Shown here: in pieces, positions 11,196 to 23,400 of the stretch
Numbering within the stretch: position 1 is the stretch's first letter
Layout of the letters: each line of letters begins with the position of its first letter
NCBI RefSeq assembly: GCF_037042905.1
Contig: NC_087257.1
Coordinates: 28,852,001-28,916,000, forward strand
Direction of reading: 5' to 3'
Length of the DNA stretch: 64,000 bases
Source: Lytechinus pictus
Taxonomy: Eukaryota > Echinodermata > Echinoidea > Temnopleuroida > Toxopneustidae
Program-made: the position numbers and the translations under genes
Notes under the pieces: model-generated
Told to the model about the DNA's origin: nothing
What the model saw: the letters and a program-made list of their open reading frames with translations, nothing else
The model's database searches: none

Positions 11196-12900
11196 TTATT
11201 TAATTGATATTTGTAGCTTGTATTCAAATTGTTAAAGAAATCAATATCTCCTTGACAATGAAAATATAAAGAGTCTGTAATCCATTGAAAAATACAACTT
11301 GTGTTCTCAGGATTAAAACTTGCAAACATTGTAAAGCTGTTACTGTCAATGCTGATGTAATTTTTTATCAGCACTTTAAAGTTTACGATTAAATTTGCCA
11401 GAGGCAAAGTTTGTCATTTTCAAAAGATCTGTACTGTACGTAGACAGCTGGCAGCCGTCTGTTTCGAGGAGTTTTTTAACATTTTTTAATTTTTTTTAAT
11501 TTCTCCTCGTACACAGACGGCTCGCTATCGTGCAGCCAACATTAGGGGACTTGCAATGCAAAATCCCCCCGTCGGGGCTCTTCAATTTTTGTTTTTAATG
11601 AATAAAATTTTTGAAAATTAACGCAACCAAAATGCAAATTAATATTCCCTCTTGGCATTAATTGCCAAAAAACAGAGAAAAATCAAGTTAAAAGGAACAA
11701 AAACAGTGACTTACCTCGGCTGTCGCGCAAATTCACTTTCCCGTTTTATCCGCTCTTAAGTACATAAACATATGGCCATTGAGTCCCCTGTACAGATCGC
11801 GCTAGAACTTCGGTCTCTGTATTTGGTGAGTGAAGCCAACGGAGTTCAGCTGAACAACCAACATAACAGAGACTGAAGCTTTTGGTCTAGGCTATACTGT
11901 ACGGTACCATTTATTGGCAAGTCGTTCGTTGTATATTTTATTTCTCATTTTGACTGTTACTTGTTGTTGTTGTAACTGTAACTTGATTTCTCTAATTGCT
12001 TTGTATTTATTTTCTGCAAAAAGCTTGGTTTTGAAAACATGCATGTTCTGCCTAAAAAATCAGGCATTTAATGATAAGCATGATGTGTCACACTCACAAA
12101 CATGACAAAGCTAAAGTAAAGTGACATCGACAGCTACATACATGTATCGTGTAGAACTTGCATGGATGGATCAGCAAACTGTTTCCAAATAATTCATTCA
12201 ACTCTCAGTCTCACTCACTCGTTTCATGATCACTCCTGATCAAAGCTCATTCTGTCATTCTTTCACGTCTTAATTTAAGTTTTCATAATAAATTCAGCAT
12301 TGCCATTGTTCAGACAGTGACATCTCCCATCCAATGTACACCTACTTCATAGAGATCATAATGACAGTTTTATACAATTAATAATTATGTCAAAACAGGG
12401 CCAAATGTGTAATTAAAGAGAAGGTGGTGATTGATCATGGTAAACACGCCTCCAAACATGCCCAACAACAATCACTAGCAGCGCGCGTTCAGCAGAATCC
12501 ATACGAATGCTTGCGGCGGGTAGACTTGGTCGATCTACCCCTCTTCGCGGTGCAATCCGCTGTGACATTCCGTGATTGCCTTCAATTTGACTCGGATCTT
12601 AAAACAATAAATTAATGAATTTCTATACCTTGGAGCTAAGTTTCAGTGCCGAATATCACTCTTGCCTCCATATACAATTCATATCTGACTGAGATGGCTT
12701 CTCGGCTGCTAAGTTAATGGTAATATATCACACCCGGAAATCGTACAAGAGGCTCGGGTTTTGTCAGTACTTCCTGATACAAAATGGCTGTTTACGCTGT
12801 ATACTTTTGCGCTTTAGAGGGCGATATACCAGTTTCTAAAAAATTATCCAAGCTAAACTTGCATTTATTTTTAGAAACATTTTAGGGGATCATATGATGT
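11196..12900. other. Non-coding sequence with two short inverted repeats
   Basis: Two imperfect hairpins are visible. At 11437-11545, GTAGACAGCTGGCAGCCGTC pairs loosely with the stretch ending CTATCGTGCAGCC, across an AT-rich loop. At 11808-11880, AACTTCGGTCTCTGT pairs with ACAGAGACTGAAGCTT. Both look like remnants of MITEs. A GC-richer patch at 12420-12600 has no recognisable coding content. Confidence 0.45.
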
Positions 12901-12904
12901 TCAA

Positions 12905-13300
12905 ATGATTTTTTTTTCATAAATTAAGGGTATGTCTATTATTATTTCAACTCTCGCTGTCTTTATTTTTTTTTATTTTTGTCTTTCATTTTTCTTTTTC
13001 TTTGCTCTTTTTTCTTCAATCCAATACCAGTTGCTTTGTTCATTCTAAGTTTTCTTTGTTTTTTTTTTTACAATTCTTTCTTTACATGTATGAATTTCCT
13101 TTTCCCCCTTTATATTATTCTTTTTTTATTTCTCTCTGTTTTCTTTTCTATCTTGCCTTTATTCTGCCCCGTCTAATTCCTTCATTTTTAAGGTTCTTTC
13201 CTTCTTTGGGCAATCGTATTCTATGTCGGAACCCCCCCCCCCCCCCCCTTCATTCTTTCTCTCTACCTATGTTAAATCTCATCAGACCTTTTCTTCTCTC
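12905..13300 (+). repeat. Long pyrimidine-biased tract with C homopolymer
   Basis: The + strand is overwhelmingly T and C for about 400 bases, ending near a C run at about 13231-13247. The Phe/Leu-rich frames it produces are composition artefacts. Such tracts can form triplex DNA, but no function is shown here. Confidence 0.8.
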
Positions 13301-14067
13301 TGGATTTAAAATAATGTCAGTTTTCTGAATGGCATCAAATTCGAACGAACTTGTAAATCACCTCCTCGATAGAGTAGCAAGCCTTAAAACTTTATACCTA
13401 TTTTTGTCTATAAGTAACATCAATATTATTAAGTTCTACGGACGATATATAGATACAGGTACGTCCAACTTTTGCCTTCCCCTTTCCCGATCCCCTTTAT
13501 TACGAGAAAGCTCCGAGAAAGCTTAAGCCTAAGGATCATTTTCTTCTGTTTAATCAGGAAATTCAGGTTCTAAAACAAAACTTGCTTTGACCATGGACCT
13601 GCTTTGACCATGCATGTTGACCATTGCGGCCTAGATCGAGAGAGGGGGATGGAGAGGGAAAGGGAAGGGGAGGGGAGCTATATGGCAATCCGTGTCGAAA
13701 GGTATAGTTTTGCACACAGTCATGTGAGTGGGGTATATATAGTCATTTTCTTCTTTGTTTTGAGATAGTGCCCTTTTCGAAAGAAAATATGCCCTTTTTT
13801 CCCAGTCTCCCCCCCCCCACACACTTTCAACTTCGCTCCACCGCCCCTTCATGAGTTATTTTTCAAGGGATAGACAACAATTATGTGAGCAGATAAAATG
13901 GAGTCAGACAAACAAAATACTGAAAATTCCATTACAATGGACAAGGACACGGTTCTTTGTATATGTCCTTACCATCATGCAATTAGTGAGCTGATGATTG
14001 TCTTGTTCATTTGTATTTTATCAGACTCAATATTCTAGGCCCTGGGACGCGGGGTTGCTTTTGGTAC
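13301..14067. other. Non-coding sequence, no gene seen
   Basis: One short frame (13329-13457, MASNSNELVNHLLDRV...) ends at a donor-like ACAG|GTACGT, but no partner exon can be proposed, so it is not annotated as a gene. The rest holds only a purine-rich patch near 13640-13670. Confidence 0.4.
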
Positions 14068-14075
14068 CTGGGAGT

Positions 14076-15685
14076 CACTGGCGTAAATCCGGTCCGAGCT
14101 AGGGGGGGGGGGGTGAAAGCAGTATACTGACCTGAAAATTAAAAATTTGGGGGACACCCCACACATAAGGCTATGTATACGGAGGTATATTACCGCGTAC
14201 ATAATCCTTTTTATCTTTCAGATTAAGTTCTCTAAGGATTATTTTTCAATATAACAATGATTTTGCTGTGCTATAAACTACTGAACGACAGTTAATATCC
14301 AAATGCGAGCGAGCAAATTTTCAGTTGTTGGAAGACATGATTACCAAAATCGTCTTTCATGAGGTGTGAGTATTGGATGATAATGTGGCGAATGAGCATA
14401 GCGAGCGAGAAAATTTTCAGAAGGTGGAAGGAAAAATCTTGCCCAAAAACCTTTTTATGGTGTATAACTCTCAAAGCACGGGCTATAGATTATGTACAGT
14501 GGTATGTGTGCATAATACCATCTTTCACTTGATTTGTTGTGACGTAAACTACTGGATTATAGTTAGTATCCAAATGCGAGCGAACGAAGTAAGCGAGCAA
14601 ATTTTCCATAGTTGGAAGAAACAGAAACAGATTGATTGTCAAATCGTCTTTCAAGGGAGGGTAATTAGAAAATGCAGCGGTGAGCGTAGTTGGCGAGCCT
14701 TAAAAAGTTGCTTCAGTCGTCTAAATAATATGCATTAAATACAGGTGATATAGGGTATATTATCAATAACGTAATTTTTGGAAGGATGTGAACAAGAAAT
14801 ATATAAAAAGAGCAAATAAAGATTTAAATAGTCGAGTTTTGTTCAATGAAAACTCATTTGCTCACTGGTCAATGGTGAGATGAGAATGAAAACAAAAATA
14901 GGATCATGATTATCGGGAATAATTAGGGTACCATATGAAATGATCATAGGCCACAATATAAACTTCCATAAGACTAGCGTGGAAATATCACAATGATGAA
15001 TTCGAAAATGAAAGATTTTGAATAATCTTTAAGATTATATTGGGAGATGATGCAACATTCAAAATTTTGAGCAAAATTCATTGATAAAATATTAATTACA
15101 TTGTTGTGTTAATTACTGTGATTTAAATCCACTATGGATAAAATGGTAAAAAAAATGAATGTTTCATTAACGGCATTGATTTGATCAATGTCTTCAGTAA
15201 TTCATCGTATCCTTTAGAAGAATACGGTATAGGCCAAATATTTTTTGTACAACATCCCCGCTTCCACCAAGATACCAGATGACCCCTCCCATATTCTCGA
15301 AAGTGTATTTTAAAGGATGTTTTTCAATTCTTTTATGATAAAAGTTATAATCATATTTAAAAGTCATTGGAATCACATGTTTATAAATGGACTTATTATA
15401 ACTCAACTCCCATGGTGCCTTTGCAATAATCTAAACGTAGGGATTTGTCACGGCCAAATTCCTGTATTAAGAAATTTTGCAATTTAGAATGCAAAATTAT
15501 GCCAATTTAAGCACTTTGACTGCATTTAAAGATGAATCCACATTATAACCATCATCATAACCATTTTGATTGTAAAAAAAAAAAATTCAATCTTGAAAAG
15601 TGAGGGGTGATTGTATATGCCACCCCCCCCCCCCTCTGAAAAGTGGAGGGATGTATCCCCCCAACCCCCGGGATTTACGCCCGTG
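14076..15685. mobile_element. hAT-like non-autonomous transposon, 8-bp duplication CTGGGAGT
   Basis: The left end CACTGGCGTAAATCC and right end GGGATTTACGCCCGTG are imperfect inverted repeats. Identical 8-bp copies CTGGGAGT flank them (14068-14075 and 15686-15693). An 8-bp duplication with CA.TG ends fits the hAT superfamily. The 1.6-kb interior has no transposase. It carries several copies of a motif like AATGCGAGCGAGCAAATTTTC (about 14303, 14390, 14574), related to arrays in other elements of this window. Poly-G and poly-C runs lie just inside the two ends. Confidence 0.85.
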
Positions 15686-15954
15686 CTGGGAGTATTGCTT
15701 TTTACCATAGATCCCTGGATATCAGGTTGACAAGCATAAAAAAGGTTATTGCTCCCAAATTAATGACGGAGAGCAATAAATAAACTTTTATGGGGGGAGA
15801 GCTTTCAAATATTTTCCTTACTAGAATCCATATCACCTTGGAGTGAATTTTTTTTTTTTTAGTTTTGTTTTCTTTCTTTTTCCTTTTTGTCAATTTTATT
15901 CTGAACAAAACGCCGAGCATCCCCTATTTTAAAAATCGTTCCCATGGTCCTGTC

Positions 15955-16194
15955 CAGGCGCGGATCCAGGGGGGGGGGGGACAGGGGGCACGTGCCCCCT
16001 TTTGAGAAGGAAAATTAATCATTTGTATTGTAAAAATGCCATGAAAACAGAGGTGTGCCCCCTCTTTTGAACTCGAAGACCATTTTTTTTTTTTTTTTTT
16101 TTTTTTTTTGCTTATCAACTTTTTCCGGGGACGAAATATCTTTAATTTCCTTAGAAAAATTTGGCCCCCTTGGAAAATCCTGGATCCGCCCCTG
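15955..16194. mobile_element. hAT-like MITE, 8-bp duplication GTCCTGTC
   Basis: The ends are CAGGCGCGGATCCAGG and CCTGGATCCGCCCCTG, inverse of each other with two mismatches, flanked by perfect GTCCTGTC copies (15947-15954 and 16195-16202). The 240-bp body contains a GGGGGCACGTGCCCCC palindrome near the left end and a 27-base T run near 16084-16110. Confidence 0.9.
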
Positions 16195-16202
16195 GTCCTG
16201 TC

Positions 16203-17400
16203 AACATTAATTTATAGGCCAAAATATTGTATTTTGCAAAAACAAATGTAGAATTGATGCTAAAGTTGTTCCTATAGGAATCAAATGAAGTTTTGTAATA
16301 TGAGAGAGTTCAGTAAAATATTTCATAATAAATCAAATAACAAAGTAAAGGTTATTAGGTTGCGACGTGCATTGTTCTAGAGAAACAAGCAGATTTTTTT
16401 TTAAACGTCAAAACTTTTTTACTTTTCATCCGATTCCAGCGATTAAATGTTATAAGTGTTAATATGCTTATGTGTTTTTCTTTATCTATTGAAATCAAAT
16501 TTTATCGGGAGAAATATACATTAGAGGGCATTTATTGTTGTTGGGGGGAATATACACAGAAAATATATGGAAATATCACTTGGTATTTTGGGACAAATGA
16601 AAACGCGGTTTGGGCATGTTTTGGGGTTATCTATATGGAAAACATGTGCTCCATTGACATTTCTTGTTTTATTGGTGTTTGGTGAAGTTACGATATAGGA
16701 TGACATGAAACTTTGTAGAAAAAGTGAGTTCATTTAAAAAAGTTATACCTTGACTATTCTCATTTTCTGTAGTAAACACGTACTTTTCTAATAAGATATA
16801 AGGCCTAATTTTCAGTTTTCTTATATCAGTGATCACTTTTAATCGTATCAATTTGTACAAGACAAGGAGAACTAAACATGTCCTTCCGGGTTAATGATGT
16901 CACGTGAGTTTTTTAGTTGACTTTATTGAATCACATGGCTAATCGATAACAAAAAGAAACTTTGATCCGACCTGCAAATACAAAAGTCTGCCAGTGAATA
17001 GGAAAACCATATACTATATGAATAGGACGAACCGACTCAACAGTATGCTGAGCCTTTTATGTACGTGCAATAGTAGTCTGTACTGTATTTTCTGTAAAAG
17101 AGTTTTAAGATTCCTGTTTTGCTGATGGGATACAATGAATAGATCTACAAGTCATCATCGTTTAGAAACATGGAATGAACTCTTCAGGAGACGTTTGTAA
17201 CATCATAACCAAACTTATTGCCTTTACAGCTGAAAGTGAGCTCCAGTGATATCGCGGTATACTACACCCGGGTGCTTTGGTGCTTATAGTGCTTTGAACT
17301 CGTGTATTAATAATTTACAAGCATTTTCGTCGTCTTAGCCAGTTCTGTCGTTTTCTGGACATGATTTAACTTACGAATTGGTTATTGTGGCCGCCGTTGC
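16203..17400. other. Region upstream of the MRH-like gene; no promoter element I can call
   Basis: No coding sequence is seen. The last few hundred bases before the start codon at 17460 presumably contain the promoter and 5' untranslated region, but I see no clear TATA box at a usable distance, so no transcription start is proposed. Confidence 0.4.
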
Positions 17401-17405
17401 ACCCC

Positions 17406-17445
17406 TCTCTCTCTCTCTCTCCCTCCCTCTCTCTCTCTCTCTCCA
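17406..17445 (+). repeat. CT microsatellite just upstream of the start codon
   Basis: A nearly pure CT repeat with two CCCTCCC interruptions ends 15 bases before the ATG at 17460, so it probably lies in the 5' untranslated region of the MRH-like gene. Confidence 0.85.
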
Positions 17446-17459
17446 CCAGAAAAAAACAC

Positions 17460-20400
17460 ATGATGAGGTGTGTTTACATTGCCATGTTAATGAGTATGCT
17501 TGTCACCAGCAGTGTTCAGGATCATGGTCGTCAGGTGTCTAATTGTGTTTGGGTGTATGAGGATGGTAGTGTTTTAGATTTGACTGTGGCTGGCAAAACT
17601 GATGGAACAGCAAGGTAAAGAAACAAGTATTTGATCATGTAAACAATGGCGTCTGGTATATATTCTACGTGATTTAATACACAATCAGCCCTTTATATGC
17701 TTTTCTAATAGCAATCCTTTACTTAAATTCATCTAGGATTAGTATGACGTTGTTGGGCCCGCTTTATATGCTCTGATAGATCAACGTAAATATAAAAAAG
17801 AAAATGTAATATTTTCATCAGCATGCATGCAGGGTATCATAGGGGCCACATTCGGTGGGCAGGAAACCGGCCCACGAGTTCTGTGGGAAGGAGAAGGGTA
17901 ATAAGAAGATAAGAAAGAGGAAAATAATTCGAAAAGGGTATATAAAAATAGAGTTCTGATCTGTGTATAATACTGTAAAAACGCTGTTTGAAATTTTAAG
18001 CACGTTGTTCAAGCCCGTCAATCTAACAACTGTTGTTTAAATTTAAAAAAGTTTTTTTTTTAAGTTTAAACCAGTTAAAAACAAAGTTTTAACAATTGTT
18101 TAAAAGTTTAAAGAACTTTATAGAGTGACGTCCTTGAAAGCGTTTTTTACAGTTATTATCTCATCTTTTATTAAATTGAGAAGAAATGACGTCACCGTCA
18201 GTTCGTCTTGACATATACCCCCTTCTCCATGCAGGGCCGTGGAACGGTTTTCAAAGTGGGGGGGGGGGGCTGGGCCAAAAGTGGGGGGCCGGGGGCTGAC
18301 CATGCAAAAAATCACAATATTATGGTCATTTTTAAGTTTTTGTACACAGTTTTGGAGAAAAAAAAGAGGGGGGCTGAAGCCCCCCCCCCCCCCGCTTCCG
18401 CGGCCACTGTTCTCCTTCCTTCCCCCTCCTCCCCGTCCTTCCTCTCCAAATCAAACTATCCACTTGGTTCCATCCCTGTGTATGGTATATTACAAAGAAC
18501 ATTAATCATGTTAATGTTTGGGGGACGGAGGTTACTTTAGTAAAACAGTCTGAAATTTGATGTTTAGCAATAATTTCATAATTTTTAATCATATTTTTAT
18601 CGTCCCTCTATAAACATCTTCTTTCAGATGGAAAGACGTGCCGACACTAAACATAGAGCAGGATCCGAATCTTTATACCATCAATCCCTGCTATGGATTC
18701 TCAATAGACACTGTTTGTCAGGATGTAACGGTAAGAATTCCACTATCCTTATGGCTCAGAATGAGATACTAGAATTATTCTAAGAGTTAGGGAATATTTC
18801 CACGAATTACAGATGAGTGGAATTGACACATGAAGAAAAGACAAATATATAATCATCATAAAATAATGAAATATAATACAAGTTTACTGATTTATATAGA
18901 GCAAAAACTATGTGCATATATTCTCCATTATTATATTTCATTATTGTTAACGAAGACGTACGATATGGCACGATATTGCAGAGCAAGTTAACCCTGTGTA
19001 AAATTCGTCAGATTTCGGCGCTTCGCGCAAGTACGCCCTGATATTTGCAAAAGCAAATCATGCAGACAAAGATATGGGTTTTATAATAAACCTCTTAAAC
19101 ATTTCATTACTTTGGGGCGGATGCATGTGAACGTGCCTGAGGGTAACGGAGTTTCTTTAGTTTTATAACTTTGATTTCATTTAGAATTTTTTTTTGAAGG
19201 GGGAACTTAAACGAATATGTTGTCTGTCTTTTACTAGTATCCTCTTCGTATTGTGTATTTTTATTGTATTTAGGCGTATCCCGTCACACGCTTTTGCTTT
19301 CAGGGAATTATGCTTTCTACTGTTAACAAATACGTCATATATCTATATTTTATGACAAATGATTTTTTATAATTCATATTGAAAATGACATTTTGTTAAA
19401 ACTGGAAGAAAATAAATGTTTCTTTGAAATGAACTGAATTGAACTGAATTGAATTATGAAATAAGAAATTGTCATTATATTGGATGTGCGTGATATTTTA
19501 AGAGCGCGATGCGCAATGCAATGTACTTTTTTCGATGATCATCGCGCAATGCAACGCATTTTTAATCAAGATGGTAAATATACCAACTACTTTGATTGAT
19601 TTCAAGAATAATTTAGGTAACGATCAAGGCAATGTGAGAGGTCTATAAAAAATACACAAAACCTGAGCAAGTCATTATAAATCAAGCCATAAATATAGGC
19701 AAAATACAATCATGTAAATAACATTCCGGCAATATCAATCGTGAAATACCTTTCTTAGAATGTGGAATGTATTATCTCATCTCCTATTTCATTCTCACTC
19801 ACCTGGGACCCGTGAAACAAAGCTTGGCAATGATCGGAGAACATTTTTCTAAGATTGATTGCAATGTACAATCAATCGTGAAAATCAAGCGTACGATTAA
19901 TCGCTATAACGTTAATCGTGTTCGTCAATATTTCCCCTCCTCGTCCGCCCCCCCCCCCCTTCCTCCCCCCCTCTCCCTCCCTTTCTTCTTCTCTTTTTCT
20001 ACCCATCTCTCATTCTCCGGCTCCTGATAATTACATTCTTTACATTCATATATAGGTCTGCCGTAAAAGTCGAGATGACAACTCTTCAAGTCTAAACATT
20101 GCCGCTGCTAGTTCAGGTCGGATGTACTACAGCGAGTCAGATCAAGGGGTCATATTGGAATATAATCACGCAGATCCGAACGATACGGGGTTGACGTAAG
20201 TGCTAATTCTGAACTGCTATGGCGTACGAGGGTGGTGGGAAGAGCCCCCGCCCCTTAAAACAATCTTTCTTGTCTATTTAATATTCTTTTCCTGTATCTC
20301 TTTTTTCTCTCACTTTTTTCGCCACTTTTAGAGTGGTGTCAGAGGCACTTTTCTGATAGCATCCCATATGGCCCCTGCATGGGAAGCGGGGGTGCTGAAG

Positions 20401-23400
20401 CAACCCCCAAATTTTCCTGGGGGTGGGTGCTGCGTACGTGTGTTATTCTCCATAGGCAGCACCCCTGGAATTCTGGTAGTTGTGGCAAACTGGAGAAATG
20501 TAACAAAAATGGCCTACATTTTGTAGTGAACCCCCCCCCATTTTTTTTTATAGCTTATTTATTTATTTTGTTTTATTTATTTTATACTGCAGGGTAGGCC
20601 TGTTCAGTTCTTAAAACTGCTTTACAAAGGCGCCCTGCAGTTTAAAATACATGTCAAGATAACTATGAACAACAACAACAAACAACATAAAAAATACAAA
20701 ATACAAAATATCTAACATCAGAACCAATTAACACCAAAATATAGAGTGGGAAGTGACAATTTAAACATACATAGCATTGTAAATCAATGGAATATCATTT
20801 CGCTCTTTATCAATTCGTATGAAAGGCTTTGCATATTTTTTTAAAAACTAACAAGGAGGTACAAACTTGTAAATTTGAAGGAAGTGCATTAAATAATTTG
20901 GGTCCGACATATGCGAAAGATTTTCTTTTATGTTCAATTCTAGCTTTGGGAAGCTGAAGGGGGCATCGTAAAGAAAACCGTGTCCTGTATTTCACGGGCC
21001 GTTTACATACTAAAGGTTTTAAATAATTTGGAACTAAATCATTCATTATTTTATATACAAGAACACAATACTGATATTTTATACGCTGATCTACTGATTG
21101 CCACTTCAGTGACTGCAACAAAGAAATTTGTGATGTATTATAATCTTTTTTCAAAAGCATTCTAGCATATTTATTTTTAAGTTTTTGTATCTTATCTAAA
21201 TGTATTTTTGCACTGCTTCCCCAAGATGTAAATTTTTCGGGACTTAAATGACCTGCGACCTCCATTTTTTAGTGGAACACTTTTTTTGTCTGTTAAATTT
21301 TCATCAGCACCCCACAAAAAAAAATCGTTCACAGGGTCCTTTACTAGCACCCCTCATGCGACTGCTTCCCGCCCCTACAACTGGGCGTGTATACGTCAAC
21401 ATGATCTATAACTTTAAAAATATAAGTACTATATCGTAGATTTATTCAAAATTATGGCATGTTGAGGTTTCTTTTAAAGTATAGTTGAAGTAGCATTATC
21501 CTTCAATGGGGGGGGGGGGGTGGGTTCGTATGCAGGTATGAAGACCGAGTATTGACGTTCCTGGGTGGGTAAGAGATCAAGATTCCACTCCATATTTACA
21601 ACTCTTTTATTGTTTGTGTTGTCCAGGTATATCAGTCGGTTCCTAGCGGCTTGCACTGGAGAAGTTGAAAGTCAAATCGTAGTAAATGGCATCGTTTCGC
21701 CGACATCTAATCCCGTCGTACACGTAAGACCCTTACATTCGCGAGTTTTCTAAACCACTATGCGCAGACGCTTTATGGAACGTTGATAATCTATTGAAAT
21801 TAACAGATTATAGGTCATTGTCGAAAATCGATGAACAGCAGATCTTCCTAGGATGGGCAGCTGACGAAAAACAATTCGATTATGTCGTTTGTCTAGAGTT
21901 CAAAACGACACTGCTGTTTTGATTCACCGATTTTCGACAAAGGCTGCTTTGTCATGAAGGGCTTTTGACAAAAGATTCTCTGCGTTCCAGAACGCGTCTG
22001 CGTGAGTAGTGGTTGCAAAAACTACTGTTCCAACGAACGAAACCTTTAATAAAGATGTTATTTTCATATCATTGATAATGCCTCGTTTACTTTGGTCTCC
22101 GATCATCGTAGGGTGATCGTATATATACACCGCTAATCGTACGATCTCATTAGGTAGGATACGATGATCATACAAACATCGTACGATTTTTGTATGGATT
22201 CACGACCATATACATTTTTCTTGTTTCAAAATCGGGCATCATACGACCAGATCAAGGTCTTTTGATGTTGTGAAGGCCCTACGATCAGCGCAGGGCTGTC
22301 GTAGGATCATCGTAGTTTTATCATCCGACCTTCGCAGTACCTGTGTATTGCTGTACCCTATTCGGTGTCCAACCATGGTTCTAGTAGGATCACTAGCGTA
22401 CCTACGGGGGGGAGGGGGGCAGGGGGGGGCAATTGTCAATTGCTTGTCAATTTTTTTCTGGTACGAAAACCTTAATTTTTTTTTATTGAAGACCTTTTTT
22501 TTTTTTTTTTTGCTTGTCAAATTTTTTGGCGGTCGATTTTGCCCCCCCTGTGGAAAATCCTAGGTACGCCACTGAGTAGGATCCATGGTCCAACTCAAGA
22601 AATTGTACGATGCATGGTCGCAGATGATATATACATTATAAATCGTAGCCGGTAGCCACCTGCGATGCCACTAAAAACCGGACACTATCTCTTTCGTACG
22701 ATGATCGTATCAAATTCAATCCCGATGCAACCATTATCACGCACTCGGAAGATATCTCGCATCTACATACGGTGTGTTGATATAAAAAAGATTGTACGAA
22801 TGCTAGACGCTTTTATAGCTCTCGAAACAGTTCCCAAGATACGATATATAAAGTGCTTGCGACACCATATTTAAATTTTATTTATACTGTATAATAATTA
22901 TTTCTTTCCCTCATTCATAGAGCTTCCTCCTGCTCTTACCATGTGCTCCACCTGTTGTACCTATATCATCCACTGGTCCGCCCATCGTGTCACCTCATCC
23001 AATCAAAACCATAGGCTCGACCACGCCTCCCGCCTCCGTCTCACTACATCCAATCAAAACACAGAGCACGCCGGTTACCCACGTGACGATCAGACCTCCC
23101 CTAACCCCCACCCCGTCAGGAACGCACGGCATGTCCGCGGGTGGTTGGATTTGTATCATGTAAGTTGTACGCAGCTCTGTGTCAGTCATACTTATTTTTT
23201 TATTTCTTAAGGTAAGGTAAGAAGTTAACATAAAATTCTGATTAAGGAAATGAAAATAATTAAAACCAAATTAACTGTTAAAGTGCTTAAAGTGCATTTG
23301 ACTTTTAAATTCATCTACCACCATCGCTATAACAGCAACAAACAAAGCATACTTATCAGATCTTTGATTGTATTATTGAGCACCAATGATAAAATCTTCA

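Noticed and set aside
12424..12615. A 63-residue frame in a GC-richer patch
   Set aside because: No recognisable motif, and no splice or regulatory evidence.
12784..12888. Short frame MAVYAVYFCALEG... after an AAAATGG start
   Set aside because: Only 34 codons, no family match and no splice site in a sensible place.
13329..13526. Possible exon MASNSNELVNHLLDRV... ending at ACAG|GTACGT
   Set aside because: Only a donor-like site supports it; no homologue or partner exon is recognised.
20319..21385. Possible single transposon spanning the G/C-rich flanks of the reverse-transcriptase fragment
   Set aside because: GCACCCC phrases occur on both sides but I could not find matching termini or a target duplication.
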